Positions 1 through 12,243 of a stretch of DNA of 64,000 nucleotides are shown piece by piece (position 1 is the stretch's first letter; the number at the start of each line of letters is the position of its first letter). The DNA is taken from contig CM055188.1 of the NCBI GenBank assembly GCA_029224185.1, positions 6,511,001 through 6,575,000 of the forward strand, read 5' to 3'. A program made the translations under genes and the position numbers. The notes under the pieces were generated by a model. It made no database searches. It was given only the letters and a program-made list of their open reading frames with translations, and had not been told where the DNA came from. Source of the stretch: Karalla daura. Lineage: Eukaryota; Chordata; Actinopteri; Chaetodontiformes; Leiognathidae.

Positions 1-133
1 TTATGATGATGATATTAATCTCTTCTTAAACAAGAAATTGAGCAGAGGCACAGATACTCCTGGCAGAGGGGCAAATCAAACTGGCCAAACGGCAGCAAAC
101 CAAAGTAAAACTTCAGATCTGCCTCTTAAAGCG

Positions 134-1625
134 GTGTTCTGTTACTGGACTTCTGTGCTAGCAACAGTTTGTCCATAACGAACACCATGTTCAAACATAA
201 GGGTGTCCATTAGTGCATGTGGCACCAGGACACCTTAGGCCGGAGGTCAATGATCGACTTTGTAGTTGTGTCATCTGACCTCCGGCCATATGTCATGGAC
301 ACTCGGGTAAAGAGAGAGGCTGAGCTGTCAACCGATCACCACCTGGTGGTGAGTTGGGTCCACTGGCGGGGGAGGAAGCTGGACAGACTTGGCAGACCCA
401 ATCGAGCCTGGTTGGCTCGGGGGGACTCCTGAGACAGATGACGGATACCAACAGGCCAAACAGGTGGCAGACTGAGCAGTCACAGAAGCAAAAACTCAGG
501 TCTGGGAAAGGTTCAAGGAGGTCATGGAGAAGGACTATAGGTCGGCCTCGAAGAAATTCTGGCAAACAGTGTTTACAGTGGAATTGGAGAGCTGTTGACC
601 TCCACTGGGGACATTGTCAGGATCTCCTCAATCTCACTGACACGCCTTCCTTAGGCTGAGGAGGAGGCTGAGGTTGACTCATTCATCACCCAAGCCGAAG
701 TCACTGAGGTACTTCGGAAGCTGCCCAGTAGCAAGGCTCCGGGGGTGGATGAGAGCCGCCCTGAGTATCTCAAGTCTCTGGATGTTGTAGGGCTGTCCTG
801 GTTGACATGCCTCTGCAACATTGCGTGGCAGTCGGGAACAGTGCCCCTGGAGTGGCAGACCGGTGTGGTGGTCCCTCTTTTTAAAAAGGGGGACTGGAGG
901 GTGTGTTCCAATTATCAGGGAATTGCACTCCTCAGGCTCCTGGGGAAAGTCTATTTCAGGGCATTGGAGAGGAGAGTTCGGCCAATAGTGGAAGCTCGGA
1001 TCCAGGAGGAACAATGTGGTTTTCATGTGGGCCGTGGAACACTGGACCAGCTCTATACCCTCCACAGGGTGCTTGAGGATTCATGGGAGTTTGCCCAACC
1101 AGACCACATGTGTTTTGTGAACTTGGAGAAAGCTTTCGACCGTGTCCCTCGTGGTGTCCTGTGGGGGGTACTCCGGGAGTACGGGGTCCAGGGCCCTCTA
1201 CTGAGGGCCGTGTGGTCACTGTATGACCGGTGCAGGAGCTTGGTTCGCATTGCTGGCAGTAAGTCAGGCCTGTTCCCGGTGCATGTAGGCCTCCGACAGG
1301 GCTGCCCTTTGTCACCGGTTCTGTTCATTATTATTATGGACAAAATTTCTCGGCACAGCAGGGGGCCAGAGGGTGTCCGGTCATGAACTTTGGGTTATGA
1401 CCGAAAGAACAAGATCCCGGATACAAGCGGTCGAAGTGGGTTTTCTCCGCAGGGTGGCGTGGCGCTCCCTTAGAGGTTGAGGAGCTCTGTCACCTGGGAG
1501 GAGCCGCTACTCCTCCAAATCGAGAGGAGCCAGCTGAGGTGGCTCAGGCATCTGTATCAGATGCCTCCTGGATGCTTTGATCGGGAGGTGTTCTGGGCAT
1601 GTCCCACCGGGAGGAGACGTTAAAG
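134..1625 (+). mobile_element. Internally deleted LINE copy (endonuclease tail, RT domain, 3' end)
   Basis: Decayed non-LTR retrotransposon of a family abundant in teleosts. From about 134 to 430 the conceptual reading gives the C-terminal part of an apurinic-type endonuclease, including MIDFVVVSSDLRPYV and STDHHLVVSW. From 745 to 1386 an open frame of 213 residues carries the front half of the reverse transcriptase: APGVDESRPEYLKSLD, the finger motif with VCSNYQGIALL, the palm motif CFVNLEKAFDRVP (an Asp-containing motif A) and GLRQGCPLSPVLF. The sequence then jumps near 1383-1390 to the 3' end of the same family (IQAAE-like region, then the C-terminal segment at 1480-1625), so the catalytic FADD box and several hundred residues are deleted. 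Stops and frame changes make it inactive. The family name is not assigned; L2/CR1-like affinity is inference. Confidence 0.85.
745..1386 (+). pseudogene. Partial reverse transcriptase ORF of the LINE
   Basis: Longest open frame inside the LINE copy (213 codons). It contains RT motifs in the expected order: QTGVVVPLFKKGDW, EEQCGFHVGRGTLDQLY, NLEKAFDRVPRGVLW and GLRQGCPLSPVLF. It ends before the FADD catalytic motif because of the internal deletion, so it cannot encode a working polymerase. The C-terminal residues after the deletion are read out of frame. Confidence 0.8.
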
Positions 1626-2845
1626 AAGGCTTGCATTGCTCTTTTTGAAGTACGCATGCATCGAATCATTGAGGAAGAGAGTTTGCACAGTAGTGAAAGT
1701 TTGATTTTGTGGTATAGTGGTTGGCATTAATGGGCTTCTGTTAACTCTGACCAATAACAAACAAAAATCAGCAATAGGTGCATGATTCCCTTACTGATCA
1801 TTCTTATGCTCAGTCAGTAAAAAAATATTTGCAAGCAAGGAAATAATAAAAAGTTTAATACCATTAGCCAAACTTTCTCTTTTGTCCACCATTTTTTGTG
1901 AAAGTGACATCAAGCCAAGTCAACAACTCACATGCCAAAATTATCTCAGAGTTGTGGAAAAATTGTGCACAACAGCCATGTCACTTACAATAAAAAATAT
2001 CTTCATCTTCATCATCGTTATCACACACCTTGCAATTGCATCAAACATTTTCAGCTGGTGTCAACAAGTTCCCACTTTTTTTTGCACCAGAAAACACTTA
2101 CAGAATACACAGAGTAAACTTTGAGAGATGCAGATCACTAGGTTTTTCAGTTTGTGTAGTTTGTTCAAGAGAAATGTTTGTTTATAGAAACTGCTGTGCA
2201 AATGTTTGAAAAAAGAACTGTAAACAAAGACCTTGAACAAAGATCAGTGGAAGTAAAACTGCTGCCTGAACCTGTCCACGAGATTAATCTGAAATGTGAT
2301 TGGTTAAAGAAAGAAACAACCCATTGTTAATGTAGTTTAATTAGTTTTGTAGGCCAGCAATACTGATTCTAAATGTCCTGAATTGGTATTGCTTGCACAT
2401 ACTGGAATAGGTGCAGCAAAGAGAAATGCTACAAAATAAACTCAATAGACTATTGGGAATAAATTGATCAAATTTCATGGAACAAATCAGAATTTAGGTT
2501 TTAAAAGTAATCCAGTGATTCTGATATTGTTTCGGCCAGCAGAGTAGACCCTGTACACTATGATGTCCTACCACTGCATTAATGTGATTTCTTGCTGAAC
2601 AGTCAAATTGTTTTCCTTGTTTCCAGAGATCTTATGATCTTATGATCTTATGATCTTTATTGATGTAATTTCAGTAAAAAAAAGTCTCCATGTATATATG
2701 TTAGTACTGGTGTTTTAGCCTCCGCTAATAATAAAAGAATAATAAAGAATTTTAGATTTATTTATTTAAATCTTCCAGTAAGCCAGAACAGTAGCGCCAT
2801 GACAGTCTGCCATCTTGAAATTATATATTATATATATATATTATA

Positions 2846-2883
<38 letters not shown>

Positions 2884-4724
2884 TAAGGGGTTTCATGTGC
2901 TCAAGTATTATCTTTATATGAGCACGTCTTAGTTTCACGTGAGCACATTTTAGTTTTACGTGCTCTACAGATTATTTCTTGTGAGCATGTCTTCACTTTA
3001 ATGTGCTCTTGTGATAGTTTCAGATGTGTTAGCATCCACTTCCCGTGTTGTGTGGCCATGCTTCAGTGTATGTAGCATGTTCGGAAATAGCAATAGAAGA
3101 GTTGGTTAAGTTCTATTTTAACCCCAGACTTCATTATTAAGATATTGTCGCTTTGCTCGCCAGTCATCACTGTAACATTGTCTCTATCGCGAAAACACAT
3201 AAAACGTGCTCATGCGAAAATAGCAAGTACCATATTCTTCCCCAAATTATCATGGCTGATGCTGTCAAGGTTCTGGTGTGAACTGAATGAACAGGATTAT
3301 TTGCATGTTTGCAGAGTGAGCCACTTATGTGAACCACCACTGTATATACAGCTGGTAGTGAACTCCATTTTGCCCTGGAGCTGAAGCTGCCCTTGCCTTC
3401 TTCACTACTTCCTCGACCTCATTCCACCTTGGGGGACTGTCATCCAATTGGTAACCTGGTTGAGGAACAGAGGAACACAGGCATGTCTGGTGGGAACTCC
3501 CTCAGTTCAAATATTTGGCTGTCTGTGTGAGTTATTTTTAGGTCGTCCTCTAACTCTCACTTTTGCATCTTCAGTGACCCACTCTTCTTCTTTGTGAAGA
3601 GTCCCTTCACAAATTTGAAAGGATGCTTATAAAATAATGTTGTCATCCTTTCCTTCCTTTTGCGCCAAGTTCTGAAATTTTCAGCTCTTCGCAGTCTTCC
3701 CAGGACCCCTTTCAGGTCTGGTTATAGGAGGTAAACAACCACTCTCTCCTCTGCTGAGGCTCTCTTCCATTATTTCCTCAGCTCCACTTTCCTTAACAAG
3801 ATGTTGGATGTCTTTCTGCATTCTGGACTTCTGAGGGATTGGTTATGCCTTGTTCTTTCCTGTTCTGAATCTTTCTGCTCCGTTAAAGTTGATCAGATCG
3901 CCCATTTTCTCCAGTTTCTTCTCTACAATTCCTCTGATTTGATCGAGGACCATCAATTCTTCCCCACTCTCTCTTACTTTGGCCACTTTACAAGGGGTCT
4001 ATGGCCAAGAATGCTCTTCTCCAAAGCAAGTTGCAAGTGCCTTGGTTCCAGATTCTCTGATGTTGCGCTTGAGTCACTTCCAGCCACTGGGGTGCTGATG
4101 ATCAATGGACTGTGGGTTCAGTCCTGCCGCTGAGCTTCACTCACCTGACTTGACCTTTCTCTCAGAAGATGCTGGTCAATGCAAAGTCCCAGTCTCATTG
4201 TCTTCAAGCAATTCATCCATCCTTGATGTATTCTTAGGCCTCCGATGGATGTCACCTTGCACCACATAGCTACATACTTGGAGATCAGGTCTCTCAGCTG
4301 ATGTTTGCTTTGTACTGATTACTTGGTTCATCATCATGTTAGTTCCAGGGTCATGTACCAGTTTGTCAGCCAATGAGTCTTCTTTCACCCCTGCTCTCAC
4401 AGACTCTAGGGGTATTTTCCTCTTTGGACTTTTCATAGCAATGAGCGGTGGCCTTTGTTCACTAATCAAATGACCTGCCATCATGGATAGTTAGTCCATG
4501 ACTGGCCTCTTGGAGTCTTTCTTTCCTGTCAGCTATCTTTCCACACTGTTACATGGTCTTTCCCTAGTTGTCAGCTGCACTTTCGCAGTGGATCACCAGA
4601 TGTTTCCAGCTGATCAGCTGAGCTCATAGGACTAGACAATACAATCCCTTAAATAATCAGTGCTTGGCCAATAGTTAAGAATAGCTCTAGAGGTTAAATG
4701 GGAAAGGTTATTACAAGTGTTGTT
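1626..4724. other. Intergenic, AT-rich, no gene recognised
   Basis: No coding signal that I trust; short ORFs here show no recognisable domain. It holds a (gatcttat)n tract (about 2628-2660), an AT dinucleotide tract (2821-2882), and at about 2915-3010 several diverged copies of a GTGAGCAC/GAGCACGT-like motif separated by roughly 25-35 bases. Confidence 0.6.
2821..2882. repeat. (TA)n microsatellite
   Basis: About 60 bases of nearly pure alternating T and A with a few interruptions. Confidence 0.9.
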
Positions 4725-4728
4725 AGGC

Positions 4729-4736
4729 GCACACAC

Positions 4737-4831
<95 letters not shown>

Positions 4832-4845
4832 CACACACACGCACA
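4729..4845. repeat. (CA)n microsatellite
   Basis: About 117 bases of CA dinucleotides with single-base interruptions (cgc, cat). Long His/Thr or Val/Cys ORFs in this stretch are artefacts of the repeat. Confidence 0.95.
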
Positions 4846-5406
4846 ACCGCCCACCTTCATTCAACACACACCATATGTATGGACCATACCTTATGTAGCC
4901 TACAACAACCATGGACATCACTGGATCTCAGGAAAACATAAAACTGCCTTGTGTCCTAGTGACAGTACCACATACATGCCTGGAAACTGTGCTACATTGT
5001 CCTGGGTCACATTCATTGACTGAATAAAAGTGCTAAACTTTCTTGTGCCAGGTCTGCAACTGCTCTGCACCTGGAGGGTACTCTAGCTCTATCACAGCTG
5101 TGTAAAGAGGACCCAAAAGCATGATTCTGCAAACAAAGTTTCCTGGGGTTTGTAAGGGGCTGGGGAACACAAGAGAAAGTTGGTAGTGAACTAAACGAAC
5201 CCGAGGGGTAAAAAAAAGGGGGAGAAAGGCTGGGAAAATGAAACACAGGTGGAACACAGACCGCCACGACAGTTTTCACGGGAAAAAACCATTAAATTCT
5301 CTCGGGACACTAAATGTCCCGAAAGAATCGTCCCTGAATGTTTGTATTTCTGTGTGTTTGTCTGTATCCTAAGTACGCAGATGTGTTGCTAACTTTTGAG
5401 CTACAC
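4846..5406. other. Intergenic, no gene recognised
   Basis: No coding evidence. A short inverted repeat lies at 5298-5326: arms tctctcgggaca and tgtcccgaaaga, one mismatch, 5-base loop. Confidence 0.5.
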
Positions 5407-5674
5407 AAGGCCCCAGTATGCTTCCGCGCCAACGTCGTCGGATGCATCCATGACAACCAACAACAAACTGCTTCTTCGTGGGGGAAAAATGAGCTCTCCC
5501 ACATTGTCAACAGGTTTTTGATCGCTCGACTCCAATTGCTGGTGTGGCGAGTTCAGCAGGGTGCATGCAAGGGCAAGTTTTTCCCTGCACAAATCCGTCT
5601 GCGCCCCTGCCGCAGACAGCGCAGACACATAGACGTATGTCTGCGCCATTCTCGCAGAAGCATACTGGGGCCTT
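5407..5674. mobile_element. MITE-like element with inverted termini
   Basis: The left end reads aaggccccagtatgcttc and the right end is its exact reverse complement. After the 18 identical bases there is one mismatch and three more matches. The 268-bp unit has no coding potential, which fits a miniature inverted-repeat transposable element. I cannot fix the target duplication, so the superfamily is not assigned. Confidence 0.65.
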
Positions 5675-6839
5675 TAGCCCCTCCAGTCAGTGGCTAGGTG
5701 TGTGTGTGAGTGTGGATGTGAGTGAGATTTTAACTTATATTCTTCTGTAGAGTGGTGGAACCCCGCAAAAATAGGGCGTCTGCAGCCTGGCAGTGGACGG
5801 AGGCTGTGAGACAGTATTTAATCCTTTCCTTTCCCTCTTGTGCACCTCTGTTTCCCTCCCTCCTGAACAGGGATAGCTGGGCCTACAAGAGCAAATGGCT
5901 CCCTGGTGGTGGCAATTCCTGTCACTGTCACAATTGCACCAGGGTTTCTTGGGAGTCTTCTGGCCCTTTACTTGTGCCTGTGTGCCACCTGGTAGTGGCA
6001 CCAGGGCAGGCCCTTTCCCTTTCCCTTTTCCTTTCCCTTTTCCTGTTCTCTTCTTTACTCATTTTCTTTTTGTTTATTTCAGGGGTTCCACACACAGTGC
6101 ATGTATAGGGCATTGCCCTTATTGTTTGCTTGGTTGGGTTCCATTTAAATAAATGTTTTTTACACTATTGGAATATTTTTACATCATTGCGTTAATTAAT
6201 ATGAACTGATTGGGATCCTTGCCTATGGTTTCTCTTTTGTGAGCTGAACCTGTGCCAACCCTTTGAGCTAAGCAATCTATTTCCTGGACGAGTTGTAACT
6301 CTACTTCTGGGTGGTGTTGCTGCAACAGATACCCTTACCCCTGTCACATGTATTTCCAGCTGTATCCTTAATAGCTGAAATAGGGGGTAGATTAATTGCA
6401 GTTGATGCTAGGTAGTTGTTAAAAGCTTATCTGATCGTTAGAATATTGTTATTGAAAAAACTCATGAAGTCACAGCTGCTGAGATGTGTGGGAATACACT
6501 GCTTAGTGAAGTTATGACTGTTAGTCAGCATGGCTACAGTGCTGAAAAGGAACCTGAAGTTATGCTTATTTGTTTGTTTGTATGTTTTCAGACTATCCTT
6601 CCAGGTTAGAAGAATATTTTAGTTTTTTGTCAAGCGCCATTTCCCCTCTAATTTACATGCTAGCTGCTTTAAGTGGCGAGTTTCTTGTGAATACCAGGGG
6701 TCTGATCTTGTTCTAGATATAATCATTTTTGTTAGAGGTGAAACCAAATCGAGGGTTTAATGACGGAAACCTACAAAGCTATCTGGAAGATAATCAATGT
6801 AGGACGGACTAGGGCTTTCATAACAGAGAGGGGATGTAG
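5675..6839. other. Intergenic, no gene recognised
   Basis: Contains a pyrimidine-rich (ccctttt)n-like run at about 6008-6050 and an AATAAA-like site near 6148. No protein similarity recognised. Confidence 0.5.
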
Positions 6840-7480
6840 CACCAAGAAACAGAGGAATAGCTTTTTTAAAGTTTGCTAAGACACTGTAAGTCAAGTGTGT
6901 TGTGTATATACTGCTTTTCTTTTTCACACGACCGGCTATAACACCTCAAGTCAAAGCAAGGTTCAGGGTGTGATTGAAGCAGTGCGTAGCTTCATGCACA
7001 TGCTGACAGAAGCCAATGGATTCGATTATTGAGACGAATGCTGTACTGCAGCTGTCACTGACTACATGAATACTGAAGTCCACAACAATAATGATTTTAA
7101 TGGTTTGAGGACTAAATTTGAGAGAAACGCAGGAAATTCAGACAAAAAATCTGAATAAGGACCCGGAGTCTGGTATACTACAACAAACTGATGACATGGC
7201 TTTTAAAATGAAGTATAATTAATACATTTAGGGATAACTAATAAACTGCTGTCAAAGACAGCTGCCAACTCACATCCATGGCCAGAGCATCAAGGGACAT
7301 GTTAAGTAATGTGGCTGGGAGGAGAGACCTCACTTAGGCTAACATAATCACCTTCATAAAGCCAGTTTTCTGAAAGATACAACACATCAATGTTGTTGTC
7401 AGAGATTAATTCATTTATAAGAATGGCTTTGAAAGACAGGCAGAGGTGCAGATAGAGGGTGGGAGAGGTGGGATTCGACC
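6840..7480 (-). mobile_element. LINE endonuclease remnant
   Basis: On the minus strand three segments occur in the order expected for the apurinic-type endonuclease of a fish LINE. ILINELISDNNIDVLYLSENW (one residue of context trimmed here in meaning) lies near 7350-7450, an altered version of the family's GDFNIHV core (VDFSIHV) near 7075-7095, and a FNHTLNLAL segment near 6950-6985. The spacing between the first two (about 130 codons) is normal for the domain. Stops and frameshifts are present and the reverse transcriptase is absent, so this is a dead fragment. Confidence 0.6.
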
Positions 7481-7846
7481 CACCCAGATTCGAATGCACT
7501 TCGATCTGTCCCCTAACTTTTGAAAAAAAAAAAACTGCTGACAGCTTTGTCCCACCTGGCTCAAAAAACCTACCTGTGCCGCTGAAGACAGGGAGCTGAC
7601 ATTAAGTAATCCACATTTAATACTCCTGTCCAGAGTTGTTCCTCTGCTGTTAAATTTGGACAGTCATGGACAGTCTACATGTCCCCGTCTATATGTCCCC
7701 GAATTGAATGGGAGAGAGAAAAGTTGTGCGGAGCACAGAGAGGGCCTCTTGAACTTGTGACCCAACAACCTCTCTCCTATTGGATGCGCTGTGATATTGT
7801 CACAGCGTTGCATGGAAAAATTAAACAGTTTTTAATCCCTGGCATG

Positions 7847-7902
7847 GTGGCAAAAGCCATTGGGTGGCAAAAGCCATTGGGTGGCAAAAGCCGTTGAGTG
7901 GC
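7847..7902. repeat. 17-bp tandem repeat, three copies
   Basis: The unit ggtggcaaaagccattg occurs twice exactly and a third time with one change (ccgttg), followed by a partial copy. Confidence 0.85.
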
Positions 7903-8019
7903 ATGGCAAGGCTCTCCGCCCTTGCACCGTGATTTCACATACACAATGAATGGGTTTACCACCTCCCACCGCCGCCATGCCGCGGTCAGTGTGAAAGCAC
8001 CTTTAGAGATAGAGTGAGG

Positions 8020-8250
8020 AGTGCTGTCACCTGGGAGAACCTCGGAGCTGCTCCTTCACATCGAGAGGAGCCAGCTGAGGTTGCTTTGGCATCTGTATCG
8101 CTCCCTCGGGAGCGTGTTTCGAGCATGTCCCACCAAAAGGAGACCCAAAGGAAGACCGAGGACTAGCTTGAGTGACTCAGACTGCTGCCCCCACGACCTG
8201 GCCCTGGATAAGCGGAAGAAGATGGATGGATGCATGGATGGATAGGAATA
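8020..8250 (+). mobile_element. 3' fragment of the same LINE family
   Basis: The reading ELLLHIERSQLRLLWHLYR followed by FRACPTKRRPKGRPRTS and LDKRKKMDG is the C-terminal tail of the LINE family seen at 134-1625. The fragment ends in an (atgg)n-type tail at about 8220-8242. This is the typical 5'-truncated form of a retrotransposed copy. Confidence 0.8.
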
Positions 8251-9600
8251 ATAATAATAATGGCAATAGTAATTACAATTAAAACTGCCGGCAGTGTAGA
8301 ATAGCCGTTGCAGTGCTCTGCGCCCACTCTGCTCTGCGGGCAAATGTGGGGTTAATGCAGGTTGTACTGTAGGTCATACAATACCTGAAACCTGAAAAAT
8401 GTCAGAAAATTGCATTTAGGTAGTCTTAAAGGATACTTCTTATACTGTGTTTCCACTACATGGCACCGGTTCAACTCAGCTCAACCACTGGGCCAAGCTG
8501 AACCAAGCCAGGCCAGGTTTATGGACCAAGGCAGACACCCAAAAGCACAGAACACTGAGATCTTTTGAGATAATTCATAACCTGAGATAGCAGGTAAGAT
8601 GATAACAGGCCTGAGGCCTGCTTAGCATGGGCTAACACAATCAAAGCTAGTTTCTTAATTGGGTAAACCAGGCAAAATGCATGACAAAAATCCAACATCG
8701 TGAGTAAAGAAAAGCAGGTCATAGAACAGGTGCAGGTCAGGTAACTAGGTTACTGGTTACTGGTTAATGCTAAAAGTTTTCACATAAGGTTTACATTAAC
8801 ATCTGATGTCACCTAAATTACATCTTTTTCAAAAAGGCCATTGCTTACTCCAACAAGGCTAAGACATTGACACACATGTCACAGTAAGACCTTTAAAAGA
8901 ACACAGTTAGCAGACTGGCCTATATGTCTACAGTCCAGTCTGGATACAACCATTGTACAGACCATTGTATCTTACACAAGAAATACAGAGAGAATTTGTA
9001 AGAAGTTGTCGTTGGAGGCAGTCCACAAATGAAAAAAAAAACAGGACCTCATACTCTATGCTTAGCATCCATCACTGGTCTGTCTTTGTCACTTTGACAA
9101 ACTATGGTAAATATTTTTAATCTGAGGACATAATATGTTCAAACATTTACATTACTTTCAGTAAGGTAGCACGAACAGTTGTAAGACTATGGAGACAGTT
9201 GAAACTGTAACAGTCAAAATCACAGCACAACGATAACATTAAGGTGTTTTCTCTTTTTTAAGAACATGCAAATATGAAGCATTTTGTGGCTTTTTGCACC
9301 AATTATAGACTAAATGGCATTGCAGTTTACAATAAAATATTGGACAGCAAAGGCTTACAGTGTAGTCTCTTCTGAAAAAATGGTACAAGTTGGAAAATTA
9401 AAAAAAAAAACACTGAAGCTACTTCCAGTCTGTGGAAACAAGCCAGGTGGTCACCACAGGCAGCTAATAAAGGCGATCCCAGGGAAGAACTGTTCTGGGC
9501 TGTAGATCAATAGCAGAGTCATAACATCTATGCAGAGGAAATGCAGTAGATTTAGTCTTGTTGAAAACTTGGTAGTAGTCTTTATAATCCACAGATACTC
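8251..9600. other. Intergenic, no gene recognised
   Basis: AT-rich, with short ORFs without recognisable domains. The stretch at 8450-8510 (tgtttccactacatggcacc) resembles terminal sequence of DNA-transposon-derived repeats seen in fish, but I cannot delimit an element. Confidence 0.4.
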
Positions 9601-9609
9601 CTTTAAGAA

Positions 9610-9805
9610 TGTGTGGCCCAGCTGCATAGGTTCGGGGTTCTCCGGATGTGGTGCTCGGGGATAGTGGTTGGGACCAACAGTGCCTACGTGGCCTGGAGTG
9701 GAATAACTGGGTGTGCTCCTCCCTGCCACATCATCTGCCTCCTTGCCTGGAATCAAGCATGTAGTCTAACTGTGAGCTCGATGAGGTCATCCAAGGTACT
9801 GGACA
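9610..9805 (-). mobile_element. Ty3/gypsy gag remnant
   Basis: On the minus strand the sequence reads ELTVRLHA then a stop then FQARRQ. This matches in position the ELTIRLDNRLRERR-type segment of fish Ty3/gypsy gag, and the next segment is PENPEPMQLG, the conserved stretch just before the gag zinc knuckle. The knuckle itself is not recognisable. The neighbouring sequence to about 10370 may belong to the same element, but no LTR could be defined. Confidence 0.5.
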
Positions 9806-10945
9806 ACAAACTTATCTTTCACTTAACCAGTCCACGGAGCTACACTTCACATTGTGCAGAACTATTCCAATTAGACTGACTGGCTTGAGTTGTGAGGTCT
9901 GTAGAATAATCAGCCACAGAGTGATCTCCCTGCTTGATAGCGAGCAGCCAACTTGCCTGTCTTGGAGCTGAACACCTTGCGTATTTCATAGGTGAATGAC
10001 ACAAAGGAAGAAAAGACTGGAGTACAGACTCAAAAGTCTTTTAGTAGTCTTTAACAGTAACACATTTCTTGAACAGTTTTAGTCACAGGAACGACTGCAG
10101 GAAGACATGAGAGCAAGTCAGGGTCCAAGGGCAGCAAAACTGATTGAAACCAGGGGGTCCAAGCAGGCCGGCTCCACCCAATTTGTGGCTCTCTACACAA
10201 ATTAATAAAAAACTGCCAAACAGGCCAAGGATGATGTGGCAGCACCCCTCCAGCAGATGGTTCCCAAGGCAACCACCTATATCAACTATGCCAAGAACCA
10301 GCCTTGGGTCCAGGGCCAGAAGAACTCTGGAGAGTCACAAGTTTCTCAGAGATACTTTTTAAAAATCTGTTTCTGCAGTTTACTGGAACAACTCTGATCA
10401 CTCAAAATGGACTCAGATGAACTTGACTTGGAGAGTTATTGGAAGGAAGGGAGGGTGCTCTTCTTATTATATATTATATCATTTATTTTTGGGACAGTTC
10501 AGTTTGTGAGCAGCCCCAAGCACCAGTGTGTTAGAGGGTGTAAAGGCTTCTTTTAGCAAGGAAGGTCTTCGATGTCTCAACATCCATTGACACTTATTTT
10601 GAAGCAAGGCTGGTTGAGGTTGGACTTGTTGGGGTTTTAATAAAGTGTTTTCATAAAGTGTTTTCAGCTGTTTTTTCATTTCAAAAGTTTGACAGGCTAA
10701 TTCTCATGTAGATTCTTTGTGGACATTAGTTAGCTTGGAAATAGAGTATGAGGAAAAGAATGTCGCCTTAACTTAATAAAACACTAATAAGTGATGTTTT
10801 CCAGTCAACATTACTTGACATAAAAAGTTGAGTCATCAATGTATTGCACGTAGAGCCAACTTGATTCATAGTTGCAGAAATTTGATAAAATAAATTCAAT
10901 CAACATCTCTTGAATGTATCTCGCTCTCAAAATGTCACCCATACA
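9806..10945. other. Intergenic, possible further gypsy-derived sequence
   Basis: The part to about 10370 is GC-richer than its surroundings and may be the 5' portion of the neighbouring gypsy remnant. From 10380 to 10945 nothing is recognised. Confidence 0.35.
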
Positions 10946-10948
10946 GTA

Positions 10949-11480
10949 GATCAATCAATCAATCAATCAACCAATAAATCTTTATTTATAAAGCACATTT
11001 AATGCCCAGGGCAAACTCAATGTGCTTTACAGTGGTTACTGCAGTTCTATTGTGCGACATTGATAGATGCCCCCTGCCTTTTATGCCCTTGCATAAGCTG
11101 AAGAATGACTCCCAAGAAAAACCCTGAGAGGGAAAAAAAGATGGAGGAAACCTCAGGCACAGACAGACGACAGACAGACAGAGGAAGGGATCCTCATGAG
11201 AGACAGAGGAGGGGATCCTCATCCAGGACCAACAGGTGGGCACAAACATAACAGTTAACAGACGCAAACAGAACATTTCACAGATTATAGATTACAAACA
11301 CCACATTAGCAACAGTAGATGGAGACAGGACCAAAGAAAGGTCCTGGATCCAGTGTAACATCCATGGGGTGTAGGAGGGGAGAAAGCACAGAAACTCTGG
11401 GGACCAGGGGGGTCCCTGGGGAGACGTATTAGTACCTCGCAGTCATAGCAACACAGAGAAATCACAGCATCATGAAAAAG
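10949..11480. repeat. Probable interspersed repeat starting with (tcaa)n
   Basis: A (tcaa)n run at about 10950-10972 is followed by aatctttatttataaagcac and an aatgtgctttacag-type segment. This is a combination I recognise from repeats found many times in teleost genomes. The following 450 bases contain a gacagaca run and two ggatcctcat segments. The right boundary is a guess. Confidence 0.45.
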
Positions 11481-12163
11481 GGCTAGGTAGGGTTAATGAA
11501 ACACAGTTGAATAAAGATAATAATTTATAGGTTTCCAGTGGTGCCATACATTTGTTTACAGTATAATAAGCTAGCAGTTAAATATCACTCCTGAACCTTT
11601 GTAAGCCAACGTCAACTGCATATTTATTTATTATTATTTTTATCTTATTTTATTTTATTTACAATTGATTGCGGAGAGCACGTGATTTTCACCGTAAACA
11701 TCAGTAAGCTACACAGGTTGGTGTGTCAATCAGCCATTTGAGTGAGTAGGATGATGGGATGTGTTTACAAAGTTCCTGCTTTCTATTACACATGATCTGT
11801 CTAATGTCAGGTTTCAGTCTGGCATTGTTGATCCTGAATTTCTTCAAATCATGAAGGACACAGTTTGTCAGAATGGAACTAGTACTGTTTTCGGAAGATC
11901 TATCTGCTGCCCTCCTGTGGAGTACTAGAGACCATATTGATGTTCTACTGATTAAGACCTAAAACTACATTGTAATATATAAATTATATATATATATAAT
12001 ATATATTCCTTTTCCATTTAATTCCATTTAATTTTTATATTAACCCAACATCTTAATATCCCAGTGATGTTGTAGAGGCAATGGAATCATTTCAAATGTT
12101 TATTTTCCTTAGTTCTTTTAAAAGAAAAAAAAAGACAACACATCACGTTGTCATTTTAAATAT

Positions 12164-12164
<1 letters not shown>
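11481..12164. other. Intergenic, AT-rich, no gene recognised
   Basis: No coding or structural signal beyond short AT-rich runs. Confidence 0.5.
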
Positions 12165-12207
<43 letters not shown>

Positions 12208-12243
12208 AATATAAAAATGTATGTGTGTGTGTGTGTGTGTGTA
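12165..12243. repeat. Compound (TG)n(TA)n(TG)n microsatellite
   Basis: A TG run, then a TA run, a short AT-rich spacer, and a second TG run. Confidence 0.9.

Noticed and set aside
4632..4941. His/Thr and Val/Cys repeat ORFs
   Set aside because: Pure translation of a (CA)n microsatellite; the same applies at 38337-38672, 47384-47707 and 53748-54121.
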